Assembly: GCA_001936135.1 (NCBI GenBank)
Contig: CP012819.1
Coordinates: 2,017,501 to 2,081,500, forward strand
Origin: Saccharomycopsis fibuligera x Saccharomycopsis cf. fibuligera
Taxonomy: Eukaryota > Ascomycota > Saccharomycetes > Ascoideales > Saccharomycopsidaceae
DNA length: 64,000 bases
Direction: 5' to 3'
In this document: piece after piece, positions 21,677 through 32,464 of the stretch
Position numbering within the stretch: the stretch's first letter is position 1
Layout: each line of letters starts with the position of its first letter
The notes under the pieces: generated by a model
What the model was told of the DNA's origin: nothing
The model's database searches: none
What the model saw: only the letters and a program-made list of their open reading frames with translations
Position numbers and translations under genes: made by a program

Positions 21677-23086
21677 GGCGATGGTAATAATTAATGTGTT
21701 ATGTTGATTATCAAACGCTGTAGGTCATAAAAAAGTCAAACAAATTTATACTGTTCTTTTGATATTGATTGGTATATTTTGCTTATAGTTCTTTTATTTA
21801 AGTGTTTTCAATGGCGATTCTCCTTGTGATTCGTAAAGCTTGGCTTGTTTTTATTGCCGTTTTTTTTTTTTTTTTTTTTTCTTAGATGTACCAACTAATT
21901 TTTCTAGAAAATATACTTGTTAGTTATTGGCCATCATTAAAACTTCCCGAATACTGGCTCAACCAAAAAGTGTATGAAGTTCGATGAAAAAAAAAAAAGC
22001 TTTAAGAAAAGATTTGTCTATAAAATTACTATTAAAAAACTATGAGTGAAGAGTCTTCCACTCACAGGGTGCTAGCACGAGGTAAAGAAAATAAAAGTAT
22101 TCATTCACCTGTAAAAACCACCAAAACGAGCGTCCAACCTCAGACACTTGGCTAGTCAGAATCACTCTTGAGCTTCCCTTTCACTTGTTTTACATGTGAA
22201 AATAAACTCCGCTAAACTTCAATATTTATAAAGCAGAAAAAAACATACCTTTTTGAGTAATTTTATCTATGAGCTTTTCTTGCAAAAAATAACCCTTCGT
22301 TTGTGGTTTATTTGTTAATTGAAAGCCAGAAAAAAGAATAACGCCCAAATGTGAATTCGACAACGGAGAAAAAACTTTGAAGTGAAATGTAACTTGAGGA
22401 TTCGCAATGATAGAAAGTGAGAGTTGATTTCACTTGAGTGTATCTCGAAACTTGTCTTTTGCCGTGCAGTGCTTCTGGTAACGATGAGGAAGAGGATGAA
22501 AGAAGACGTACAACGCAACCAATACACATCAAAAAAGCTGTCTAATTTTTTTTTTTTTCTGTTTTATTTTTTTTTTCCGTTCTGTCAGTCTGGTTGACAA
22601 AAAAATAAAAAAAAAAAAAATTTGGCGATGACACAGTCATGTGATATATAACGATTTGGGTATTTTTTTTTTTTGCGTTATTGCGTTTTTGGCATTTTTA
22701 GGTGTTTTTTTGTTAACTGTTGTCGGCTTCTTACAGTTTGTGCTCTGTTGTTGTCAGAGTTCAAATCAACGTAGAAAATTTAGTGTGTGAAAAACTACAA
22801 GCTAAAGAAAATCAAACGGGCATTTACGGGAAGTTGCTTTCTCAGCTTTTCCGTCAGCCAACTTTCAAAGGTATGACCCAAATATCAGAGAAAAGTATCG
22901 ACAACAAAAAGCAAACATAATATCCATGCTGTATATATACCATACAGCCGGATGTTAAGCTTCGTGGTTCCGTATACCCAAACTACTTGACACATTCTAC
23001 TGCAAGTCTAAATGTTATCAATGCATATCTTGTCCTCATGTACTTAATAATTATAACGTATAAGTTTTTCTTAAATTTCATTATTT
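21677..23086. other. Intergenic region
   Basis: The 1.4-kb interval holds the upstream region of the C2H2 gene (left) and the 3' side of KIP1 (right). It has poly(T)/poly(A) tracts at about 21860-21880, 22547-22558 and 22606-22620. A 66-codon frame at 22720-22920 has no ATG start and no features, so it is not called. Confidence 0.5.
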
Positions 23087-26000
23087 CTACTCAACAGTAG
23101 CGTCATTTGATGGTTTATACAAATTCATGTCCTGACCAAAATCTTCACTGGCAAGAAACTCTTGAGTGATAATTTCGTTGTTTCTAACTGGCAACACTCT
23201 TGTGTCATTATGTAAACCATCAAATCCAGGACTACCATTTCTAATAAAATTGCTGATTTCACCACTACGGTCCGTACCATTTTGTCTCAAAAAATCATCA
23301 TCACTAATTTGCACTGTCTTGAGATGTTCAACAAGGCGAAATAGCCTTTTTAAAGCATTCTGAGTTTCAGCCACGAAAGTTTGATCCGCATTTTCAACAA
23401 TTCCCACATATGGTTTTATAACTTCTTCAATCAATCCTGTAGCCGCTTTCTCGTAAATTTCCTCAAAGAGATCCATAAACCCATTGTAGTGTGATAGAAT
23501 AACAGCAGAATCTTTTTGTTGCTCTTCGCCGATATCGACAGCGAGATTCTTGTAACCACCAACAATCATATTAAATTCTTTTGAAAATTCTTCAGAAAGA
23601 TTGATTTTACCTTCATTAAGCTTTTTTGTATAAGAAATTAAAGCATTTTGTACTTTATCTTGATTTTGAACTGTGACGTATTCGAAACCTTCTTTGGAAG
23701 AACTAATAATCTCTTCCTTGGTTTTATCGTTGATTGCTTCAAATCTTTTGATTGTTTCATGTATAAGCTCGCTACTTGTGGCAACTTTCTGTGCGCTCTT
23801 TGTTGAGTCTTTTAGATTGTCTGCGATCGTACCATCAAAATTTTTCAATTTGATCTGTAGTTCATGGGCAATCTTATCAAAACAAAGGCTCCGATTCTTA
23901 CTGTATGCTTGAACTGTATTCATGACAACCCGAATCATTTTGTCTTCTTCAGATTGGACTTCGGCGCCCAAGCTCTCCAACAAAACTTTCATGTCCTCGC
24001 GTGTTTTTGCTGATAATTTTGCATAATCATCATTATGATCTTTTAATTGGGCCTGAAGACTTTCAATAATGGAATTTTGATCTTTTATTTTTAACTGCAA
24101 TTCTTGTGTTGTTGCTTCATAGTTATTTGTTAATTTCTCAATGTTCAAGAGAGTTTCTGTCTGCAATTGGTGATTTCTCTCCTTAAGTGATCGCTCAAAA
24201 TCTTCTATTTTTCCAATAAGCTCACTAATTCCAAGTAGTTCCTGTTGGAACTTACTATCAAAGACAACTATACTGTTTGCGAGGCTTCCATTTTGCACCG
24301 CAAAGCTTCTTAGGGCTCCTGCAGTTTTTTCATTAAGCTTTTTAACAAACATTTCAACATCTTTTGAGCTTTTGGTGGTCAAGGATTCAAAACTTTTGTT
24401 ATTTGCAAGAAGAAGTTCGCAACCTTTACCAATAAGCATGTCCTTGGATGCTTTGTTAAGTTTATTTGAGTGATTGTCAATCTCGTTTCTGATACCTCTA
24501 TTCAAGTTATCAGCTATCTTGGCTTTGATATTGATTATTAGCTTAGCACTTTCTTTCAAAAGGTCATTTTTGAGTTTCAAAATCTCTAATATAGCATGCT
24601 TATCAGACGAGATTTCATGGCACTTTCCGGTCAAGTCAGCTATGATTTTTGAAAACCGTAGACTATCTGCTTCATGAAAAAGCCGCAGTTTGTTCTCAAT
24701 CGCTAATTGTTTTTTTGTGCTTTCTTGTTCCTCTGCAAGTTCGTCTTTTTTTTTCTCCAGTGCCTTTATAATTTCTTGTTGCTCAACAATTCTATCCTTT
24801 TGATGATTTATCTCCTAATCGTACTTGCTTTTCACTTCTTCCGTTGAATTCTCCAAATAATCAATCCTCAGTTTTTGCTCCTCAATAGTATCTTTGTGAC
24901 TCTCATTCTCTTTCAGAAGCTGATCATAACGATCTGCTTCAACATAAACACCGTTTTTGCTTCGCGTCGCTTCTAGGTCAGCTTGTAATGTATTCATTCT
25001 CTTAATATAGTCTTGCATAAGCTCTGATTTTGCAACTTTTTTGTTCAGAATTGGTTTGTTTTTTATTGATTTGGCTCTATTTGCATACTCTAAAGTACTC
25101 ACTGTTTCTTCTAAATTGGTTTTTGTTGGGGCAATTGTAGCAATAATACAGGTCTTCGTTGCGCCACCAAGGGAATCTTGTAATAATCTCGTCAACTTAG
25201 ACTCCCGATATGGAACATGGGATGCTTTTTCAACAAGAGCGTTGATCACCCTTCCTAAAGTAAGTAAGCTGGTATTAATCATTTTTGTTTCTCGATTTCT
25301 GTTACTGTCAAATTTTGCGTTAGTTAAATTTTCCGAACCAGCCAAGTCTACCAAGTTCAATTTACCAACTTTAAGTAGCTGATCTTCTTCACCAGTCACA
25401 TCAGTTTTCTGCTTAACATAAGTGCTGATTGTGAATATTGTATGGGATCTTGAGGAAAATTCATTGGTAGAGTTAGACGCAACTTGTCTTTTGACGAGTC
25501 CCTTATCTAGTAGTTTCATAGCCTCGGCAGCCGAAGTAACATATATTTCATTGAGGCCATGAAGCACTGTTGCTTTCTTCATTTTATCATCAAATATTTT
25601 TAATCTGTTACTGCTTTTGCTATCAGGTACGTTATGTCCGAGCCTTTCTTCAAGTAAATCTTTCAATTCTTCTTTGTATAGTTCAACAAACGATACTTTG
25701 ATAGCATAATCTTTAAAATCTAGCTTCTCTATACTTTGAAATAAGCGAACCAATGCTCGCGGAATAATACCCGCTTTAATGTTAAGGTAATTTTTACTTA
25801 TTTTATCGCTACCACATTCTTTACCTAAAGAACATTCGCCTGTCATTGTGTGGGTCTTGCCTGTGTTCGTTTGCCCATATGCAAAAACAGTGCAGTTATA
25901 GCCATCAAGAGTATCATCAACCAATTTTGCGGTAGTCCCATCGAAAACCATTTCTTGGTCACTTTCAGGACCAAAAACTCTATTAAAGTAATAGGTTCTT

Positions 26001-26323
26001 TGAGAAGGTTTGACAGTAACTTCTTTGCCCAAATGACCAGTGGTTCCAATAACCACGGTAGATTTGGAGTCAATCTCATGGGCATTCCGTGGGCGACAAC
26101 GCACAAAGACGTTTATATTTGCCGACGCATCATCGACAAGTCTATTCCAAAGGCCCAAAATTACGGCCAAAAGTTAGAGAAAGCACATTTTTACATAAAA
26201 TTATAATGATATCATTTGGTTAAATGATACTAACTTGTCATTTTTGCACACTTTAGCACACAATTGAGAAAGTCCGATATTTCCGTCCGCCGTTTGGCTT
26301 TCTGGAGAGCGAGCATTAGACAT
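23087..26323 (-). CDS. KIP1: Kinesin-5 motor Kip1, spliced, interrupted by an in-frame UAG
   Basis: The coding sequence is complement(join(23087..26141, 26235..26323)), 1047 codons if the internal stop is counted. Exon 1 gives 30 residues starting MSNARSPESQ. The motor follows: NINVFVRCRPRN, P-loop GQTNTGKT, switch I SSRSHT, DLAGSEN (switch II) and HVPYRESKLTRLLQDSLGG. The sequence is closest to S. cerevisiae Kip1 (VRCRSRN...ESDQE). Codon 472 (24815-24817 on +) is TAG; the same frame then continues for 575 codons of coiled coil and tail to 23087, with no shift. As it stands the product would be a 471-residue monomer-like motor lacking the tetramerisation rod. C. albicans has a single kinesin-5, needed for spindle-pole separation, so an error, allelic nonsense or readthrough should be weighed against a true pseudogene. 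Confidence 0.88.
24815..24817 (-). other. KIP1: In-frame UAG within KIP1
   Basis: The minus strand reads GAT TAG GAG ATA. The frame on both sides is coiled-coil coding sequence (…VKSKYD then EINHQKDRIVEQQ…). A single C-to-T change from CAG (Gln) would explain it. The following bases (GAG) do not match the CAA/CAR-type context known for strong yeast readthrough. Confidence 0.95.
26142..26234 (-). other. KIP1: KIP1 intron (93 bp)
   Basis: The donor is GTTAGT (26234-26229), the branch site CTAAC (26177-26173) and the acceptor TAG (26144-26142). Exon 1 ends with two bases of a Lys codon and exon 2 supplies the third, so the frame joins exactly. Without this intron the motor frame has no ATG and meets a stop just upstream of the motor. 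Confidence 0.8.
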
Positions 26324-26711
26324 GATGGAATAATATAGTTCCTGTTTTGTCTTATTTTATTTGTCTTTTTGATAGCTTTACTGTTGCTTAAGTAACTACA
26401 TGTTTGCAAAAGAGTTGCTTTGGCTGCAATCGCCGAAATCTGGTTTTGTATTCGTATTGGTGTCTCTGAGATGATGATTGGTTTTTGTGTGTGGAAAGAA
26501 AGATCATCGGAACTTGATAGATCATGTGAGATTACGAGAAACAAAACCCGGCAGCATTCAGACAGGCGAGTTTTGTATATATAAGCAAGCAAGTCTCCAC
26601 TATTGTTTTCTCTCCTTAGAAACTCTTTCCATCCCTTTCCCCTTGCTTCCTTGATTACAATCGGTTCAATTGATTACAGTCGGTTCAATTGATTTAAATA
26701 GCTAGCTAAAA
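26324..26711. promoter_or_regulatory. Divergent KIP1-PRX1 promoter region
   Basis: This 388-bp region lies between two divergent start codons. It contains the PRX1 TATA box (26576-26585) and two copies of a CGGTTCAATTGATT-like word (26661-26674 and 26681-26694) shortly before the PRX1 ATG. Confidence 0.6.
26576..26585 (+). promoter_or_regulatory. PRX1: PRX1 TATA box
   Basis: TATATATAAG lies about 130 bp before the PRX1 ATG. Confidence 0.65.
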
Positions 26712-27500
26712 ATGTCTTTTCAAAACTTATTTCGCTCCTCCTTAGCTCCAGCCGGCTCTGCCGCAGCTAAAAGATTTCAATTCCAGCAATTCACCAGAGG
26801 GTTGAAACAATTCGATTTTTCCAAGCAACCAAGACTTCGTATCAATTCTACTGCTCCCAACTTCCAAGCTGTGACTACCGAAGGTAAAATCGACTTCTAT
26901 GATTACATCAACAACTCTTGGGCTGTGTTATTCTCCCATCCAAAAGACTTTACTCCAGTTTGCACCACTGAATTGGGTGCATTCTCTTCTTTGAAACCAG
27001 AATTTGACAAGAGAGGTGTCAAGTTGATAGGTTTATCTGCTCAAGACCTTGACAACCACAAAAAATGGGTTGCTGACATTGAAGAAGTTGCTACTCCTGG
27101 TCAGACCGAGTTTTCCTTTCCAATTGTTGCTGATACCGACAGAGAAGTTGCATTCTTGTATGACATGGTTGATGAAGAAGGTTACAAGAACCTTAACAAC
27201 GGCGCTGTCCAAACTATCAGATCTGTGTATATCATTGATCCAAGCAAAAAAGTTAGATTGTCTTTTACTTATCCAAGTTCTATCGGTAGAAACACTCTTG
27301 AAGTTTTGAGAGTCATTGATGCTTTGCAAACCACAGATAAATATGGCGTTGTTACTCCAATTGACTGGACTCCAGGCCAGGATGTTATTATCCCACCAAC
27401 AGTTAACGATGCCGATGCTAAAGCAAAGTTTGGTAATATCAAGACTGTTAAGCCATATTTGCGTTTTACCAACCTTAAAGACCAAGGTGACAGAAACTGA
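26712..27500 (+). CDS. PRX1: Mitochondrial 1-Cys peroxiredoxin Prx1
   Basis: The 262-residue protein matches the Prx6/1-Cys peroxiredoxin subfamily. An N-terminal basic, Ser/Ala-rich stretch of about 30 residues (MSFQNLFRSSLAPAGSAAAK…) is a typical mitochondrial presequence. The peroxidatic cysteine is C84 in PKDFTPVCTTELG. Further blocks are 'LIGLSAQDLDNHKKWVADIE', SIGRNTLEVLRVIDALQ and TPIDWTPGQDVIIPP. Prx1 reduces hydroperoxides in the matrix, with glutathione/thioredoxin systems resolving the sulfenic acid. A strong TATA box suggests inducible expression, as expected for an oxidative-stress gene. The length equals that of the S. cerevisiae protein (261). Confidence 0.96.
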   Translation: MSFQNLFRSSLAPAGSAAAKRFQFQQFTRGLKQFDFSKQPRLRINSTAPNFQAVTTEGKIDFYDYINNSWAVLFSHPKDFTPVCTTELGAFSSLKPEFDKRGVKLIGLSAQDLDNHKKWVADIEEVATPGQTEFSFPIVADTDREVAFLYDMVDEEGYKNLNNGAVQTIRSVYIIDPSKKVRLSFTYPSSIGRNTLEVLRVIDALQTTDKYGVVTPIDWTPGQDVIIPPTVNDADAKAKFGNIKTVKPYLRFTNLKDQGDRN

Positions 27501-27899
27501 GCAATGTGTTTTTTGAATGGAAGTTTCGTTAGTTTGAACTTTGTGCGTAATTGGAAACGTTGCTCCTTTTTTTTTTTTTTTTTATTTTTTGAAATGCTGA
27601 GTTAATAAAAAAAAAAGGACAGTTTAAAAAATTTAAGAAATCAATTTGTAGTACAGTTTTTAAGTGTGTGATTAAATTGAATTCTGTAGGAATATATATT
27701 AAGAAACAATGCAAACGAACCAAATGCCATAAAAGTGAGCTAAAAGTGTAAGGAAACCAACCAAATGATATAATATAGAGTAACAATTCTAAACAAAAAC
27801 ATGAAGTATTACTTGAATGATCAAATTAATGATCGTCGAAAAAAAGCAGATTATAAGAAGAGAAAAAAAAAGTTAACCACAAGCTGAAGCAACGTTGGC
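27501..27899. other. Convergent 3' spacer
   Basis: The 399-bp region lies between the PRX1 stop and the stop of the small wall-like gene on the opposite strand. It contains T-rich and A-rich tracts (27567-27590, 27608-27617) and no reading frame worth calling. Confidence 0.5.
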
Positions 27900-28190
27900 T
27901 TACAACAAGAAAGCAGCCAAAGCGAAAGCACCGACAACAGAGGCACCAGCAGCGGCACCATTCAAGCCACCAGCAGCATTAGCAGCAGAGTAAGTAGAGT
28001 TGGAACTGATGTTCTTGGAGCTGTTGCTGGAAGCAGAAGCAGAGCTAAGAGTGTATGGGCCCTTGCTCAAAGTGACGGAACCAGAAGTGGTGATAGTTTC
28101 ATTCCCAATGGTGAAGGTGGTAGAGAGCGGGCAATAAGTGGTAAAAGAGGTGACAACAGAGGCAGCGGTGACAGTGGTGACGTTAGACAT
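27900..28190 (-). CDS. Small Ser/Thr/Ala-rich cell-wall-like protein, GPI-type tail
   Basis: The 96-residue protein starts at the ATG at 28190, which is in a good AAAA-ATG-TCT context. The motif FTTYCPLSTTFTIGNETITT resembles the TTYCPxPTTF module of Sed1/Spi1-type wall proteins. A Ser/Asn-rich stretch with NST/NSS glycosylation sites follows, then a C-terminal hydrophobic, Ala-rich tail (GASVVGAFALAAFLL) like a GPI-attachment signal. Oddly, the N-terminus (MSNVTTVTAASVV…) has no clear signal peptide. The frame stays open to another ATG at 28295, but that extension is also not signal-like, and it would start only about 40 bp from the TATA box. The function is unknown; high expression is suggested by the consensus TATA. 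Confidence 0.72.
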   Translation of the reverse strand: MSNVTTVTAASVVTSFTTYCPLSTTFTIGNETITTSGSVTLSKGPYTLSSASASSNSSKNISSNSTYSAANAAGGLNGAAAGASVVGAFALAAFLL

Positions 28191-28334
28191 TTTTGTAGAT
28201 TGTTTGGTTCGATTAAAAGCGAGTGAATGTGTGTTGGTGAATGTGTGAATAGCAAACGAATGGCTGTCAAAACTAGAGTTGATGATGTTGTTCAACCATT
28301 AACAACTTGACGTCCTAATAGTGCCGGTTACCTC

Positions 28335-28342
28335 TATTTATA
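28335..28342 (-). promoter_or_regulatory. TATA box of the small wall-like gene
   Basis: TATAAATA on the minus strand lies about 145 bp before the ATG at 28190. It favours that start over the upstream ATG. Confidence 0.6.
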
Positions 28343-31300
28343 CTTGAAGTTGTCTGCTTCTGCTTTCGTTTTGGGAAGAGAGCTAGTCTTTCATGATGGA
28401 GGTCTAGATCTCAATCAAAGCATAAACACGCTTTTTCATGATGGCTCAAAAACGTCCGTGACACAAAAATCAACGAAAAAGGCGCAATCTAGACTGTCAG
28501 GCAACGCTGGAACATGTGGTGTTAGCGTGAAGCGCTGTAACTGATGCATAGATACGCCGATTCGGCACGTTTTTGACTCGTTGATTATGTCTTTTTGTTA
28601 GCCAAATGAACCGATCAGTGTTGACAGTTGTCTCGGAAAGCTGGGGTTTATTCTGGTTTAGCAATATTGTAAAAATAGATTTGTAGAATATTTGCAAGTT
28701 GTAAACAGAGTAACACTACACTGTGTCTTGTCTAAAAAAGTACACTATCGGCCACAGGTTTGATTTCCAGCTACTTCGCCATCTTTTAATCTTTATTCAA
28801 ACTGATTTGGGATTTATTTTGTTAAAAATTAAGAAATTACTTTTTACGAATAACTTCGAACAAAAAAGGGTTGACAGTGTAGAACACGTATATTTTAAAG
28901 TTTCCAAACACGTTCGAAGCACCTGAAAAGGAGATATATTGCTTCGCAACCACCCAAAAAGACGCGTATTTGCTATGGTTACCAAAAGTATCCTCCAATC
29001 TTTTATGTTCTGATTTGAATAAGCCATGCATACGAAAAGAAAAAATTTGCGGCGCCGTTTCTGTTATGTCTTATGGATTCTCCCTTTTCTACTATTTTTT
29101 GTGCGTTTCTGCACTATTCGGGAACCCCTAGGCTAAAATAAGTAAGCTTTCTTGCCTAGTAGAGTAGTAACAACTTTGTTTATTAGTATTATTATCACTA
29201 TTATTTTTGACCGTTGAATGGAAGCCTTGTCTTTTCATCAATCTCTCGTGTTTCTCTTTTTGCGCTATATTCATTGCACTGAAATCTTCAACAATGACAA
29301 AATCGTTTCGTACATGCACATTCATATTTACACATTATTAATCTTTCTATTATCAATATTATTTTTTTGTATACCATCTGGTTCGTACCAATTTGCATAT
29401 TTTTTTTTCTGGTGGTATCTTTCAAACACAAAAAGCTGAAATGCTACATACGTGCTGAACGCCATTTCCTTGGCTTTGTAGATGTTATATACAGGTACAC
29501 TCTACTATACGATTTAAATCAAGATCGTCAAGGGAGCACATTGAAAATCAGCATGATAGGCTTAGTTCGGGATCGCACTTAACTCAAATACAACCAAAAA
29601 GAAATTTTCTTCTTTCATATATAAAAGAGAAGAAGATAATTTTTTTTTTTTTTTTATCATGATACATAATTCTAGTAGATACTTCCTGATCAATCACTGA
29701 TCACCTATGTACAGCAGTTCAATCATCAGCTACACTGTCCTCAGACTTCAATGCCACCTATTATCATAGGCCAAGTCGCCCAAGCAATAGACTATTGGAC
29801 AGTTTGAGATTATAGATTATGGAGAAACTAATTCAATTTTACAGCTGCATCTTTGAAGATTATGTTACTTACAAGGATTTGCATTTAGTTGTATCTACAT
29901 AGGTTGTGTAACATAAGCATACAATGTCATCACCTTATTCTCTCTCCATCATGTTGTTTCTTAAAGGATCACAATTATAATTGCCCTTTTCAAAGCGTTG
30001 TTCACTGATTTACTACGACACTCCTTGGACTCGACTATTGGACCAGAAGTGGTCGCTATTTCCTAGTTAGTTGTACACAGTTAATACAATATCGCTTGAT
30101 CTACCCTTCAACCACACTACAGGTTGCTTTGTGTGTTGCAATCCACCAAATCTTAGGGTATGAATTAAACGGAACAACCTATAGCAACTAAAAGAGATGT
30201 CTAAATGTCACCTCATTGTAAATTAGATTTTGTTAAAGGCCCCATCTATTACTCAATTATACTTCCTGAAGAAAGCCACTACTATGACCTAAAAAAGTTA
30301 ACCCGTATTTCTGCATTATAATTAATAGTCTTTTAAATTAATTGTCTTTTTATTTAATAGTCTTTTTGATAAAACGTTTTGACAATTTTAAGGCTATGGC
30401 TTGTAATATTTGCTTCGAGAATGCAATCCAGTACATTCGGTACGTACGTGAAAGATAAAACTACCTTTTGCGATATTTCCAATATTGGTGAACCTTTTTT
30501 TTCCGACATAACTAATCCAAATGAGAAAAAACTCGTAAACTTATATCAAACACTGGAAATTCATTAGTATCGGATAGTATAAAACTAAGACCCTACCAAG
30601 AAGCAAAAATCATTACTTTGTTAGTAATATTTTTTTGAAAAACATGTAGCAGATTATTTTTTAATGTCGGAAGCTACGGTATCTAAAATTAATTTCTCGC
30701 AAATAATGCGGCATTTTGCCCCTCCATACTGCTGTCTTCCATGATCAAATTTGAATAATCTACACTCTTATTATTGAGCAACAAGCTATAGCAAAATTAT
30801 TAGCTGCCAATTGCAAAACTCGTAGTATATGGTAGCAGTTTGCAAAGTCACGCTATTATCAGATTTATATCTAGGAGAGAAATTTTCTGGAGTTTCAAGC
30901 AGCATGCATGTTCGTGGAAAAGACAAATTTTTTGTGGGTCGGAATTGATGCTGAACAATGCATATTCTGAAAGACAAAACGAAGCGTTAGTAATGACTTT
31001 TTTGAATTTAGAAAAAAAAAGTATCATATATGTATTGTGCTTTGTTTCTGTTTTCCGAATATATCACCTCATTTGATGTTTTATACCGTCTTTTGTGGGT
31101 CTTTTTGATATACTATCAAGAACGGTTTAACATTACATAACATAGCATTACAGCACCTTACATTACCACACATGACCTCGCATTACCTGGGTTTTGGCTT
31201 ATCCAATATGCGCTAGTGCAATCAGCGTTGAGATCGCAGCTACTATTACGCACATAGGTGGCCAGCTAAATGTCGCTCTCATTAGCAGTAGAAACAGAAC

Positions 31301-31793
31301 AGAGTACCGGAATGCTCTCCTTCGCCTGCTTCTAGATTTTTGAAAAATTTTTGCAGTGTGCGACATATTGATAGAGAACAAAAGACAAAGAAAATATATA
31401 TAGTACAACTTGTTTGATGGACCCCACCTTGTAAAAAAGTTTGAAATTGATGCCAAATTGAAACAGCAGAAAAAAATTGTTAGTCGAACTATTGTTAAAA
31501 AAAAAAATATACGCAATCTTAAAGTTTTGTAATCACATATAATATTCAACGTTATGTTACGCGAAAACTACATCACTATTCTGTACTGTTGTGTCGGACT
31601 CAGTATATCTTATCAAACCATCTTTTGTTGCCAATCCTCGGTATTTTGCCCCTGGCCCCTTCCAGTTCATAAAAAAGATGTACACACCCAGCTGTTCTTG
31701 TACAGTAGCAGTAGCAACTGCACTACTGCAAATTAATTAACTGCCAGTATGCTTTCCCTTTGAAATCACTATTTTTGGTTGCTTGCGTACTGT

Positions 31794-32027
31794 TCATGCA
31801 AGAGCCTTAACGCTAAGCAATATGTGTGCGGCTCGTACTAAGCAGAATGATCGTTTTTTCTTGAACTTGCGTCTGGCATGAGTGAGTTTTTTCCCTTTTT
31901 TCTTTCGCTTTCTGCAACGGTCGCCAAAGCTGTTTCTACCTACCGCTTCATCCCATTTTTCCGCAGCTGCTACTAAGCTACACAAATCATACGAATAAGT
32001 GGGAAACGGTTCCGATTCTGCATTCAT
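31794..32027 (-). CDS. Hypothetical small basic protein (doubtful)
   Basis: A 77-codon frame starts with ATG at 32027. It begins MNAESEPFPTYSYDLCSLVA, then has a strongly basic Lys/Arg-rich middle (RKRKKKGKK) and a short hydrophobic end. I recognise no family. The composition is not simple poly(A), but nothing else supports expression. It could be a first exon or chance. Confidence 0.22.
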   Translation of the reverse strand: MNAESEPFPTYSYDLCSLVAAAEKWDEAVGRNSFGDRCRKRKKKGKKLTHARRKFKKKRSFCLVRAAHILLSVKALA

Positions 32028-32351
32028 TTGATAAAGTATGTTAATTCAAAATTTTAATATCTGATAGCTTACAGTTGATTTTATATTAACTAAAGCCGTA
32101 AATTTGCAAATGTCGTTACCAATCATTCATACCATGAGGGAAAGAAATAATTCCTCGTTATACCTGATAGGCTTCTTTAAAAACCCGTTTTGTGAAAACA
32201 AATTCACCCAAAACAATACTATTATCAATTTGAGTAACATTACCACCCCAATACCAGAAGAAAAGGAATACATTGAAAACCGAAAAAAGAAAAAGAAAAG
32301 AAAAAAGAAAAGCCTAACATGAAATATATAAAAATGAAATGAATGTTAGCG

Positions 32352-32380
<29 letters not shown>
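32352..32380. repeat. Poly(A) run (29 nt)
   Basis: An uninterrupted A run lies about 85 bp past the stop of the Zn2Cys6 gene, in its 3' region on the opposite strand. Confidence 0.9.
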
Positions 32381-32382
<2 letters not shown>

Positions 32383-32464
32383 ATCTATGAACCAAATGCA
32401 GATACACAAATGGCCTAAAAGTAACACACCTTAAAAATAGAGAACAAATGCTCAGCATCAATGC

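Larger units (their letters stand above)
28191..32464. other. Gene-poor interval (4.3 kb)
   Basis: The left end is the promoter of the small wall-like gene. The rest is AT-rich with no confident gene. Features seen: a poly(T) run at about 29641-29655; three copies of a TTAATAGTCTTTT-like word at 30325-30367; repeated CATTAC words at about 31131-31190; a poly(A) run at 32352-32380. Two small frames at 31794-32027 (-) and 32110-32322 (+) are divergent and doubtful. Confidence 0.5.

Noticed and set aside
29700-30200. Possible solo LTR-like sequence (repeated GACTATTGGAC words)
   Set aside because: I could not find matching TG…CA ends, a target-site duplication or a second copy in the window.
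31199-31549. Minus-strand 116-codon frame with a basic plus hydrophobic segment
   Set aside because: No ATG near the frame start and no recognised family. A shorter form from an internal ATG (about 55 residues) is possible but unsupported.
32110-32322. 70-codon ATG frame ending in poly-Lys
   Set aside because: The C-terminal half is A-rich translation; there is no homology signal. It could only be rescued by RNA evidence.
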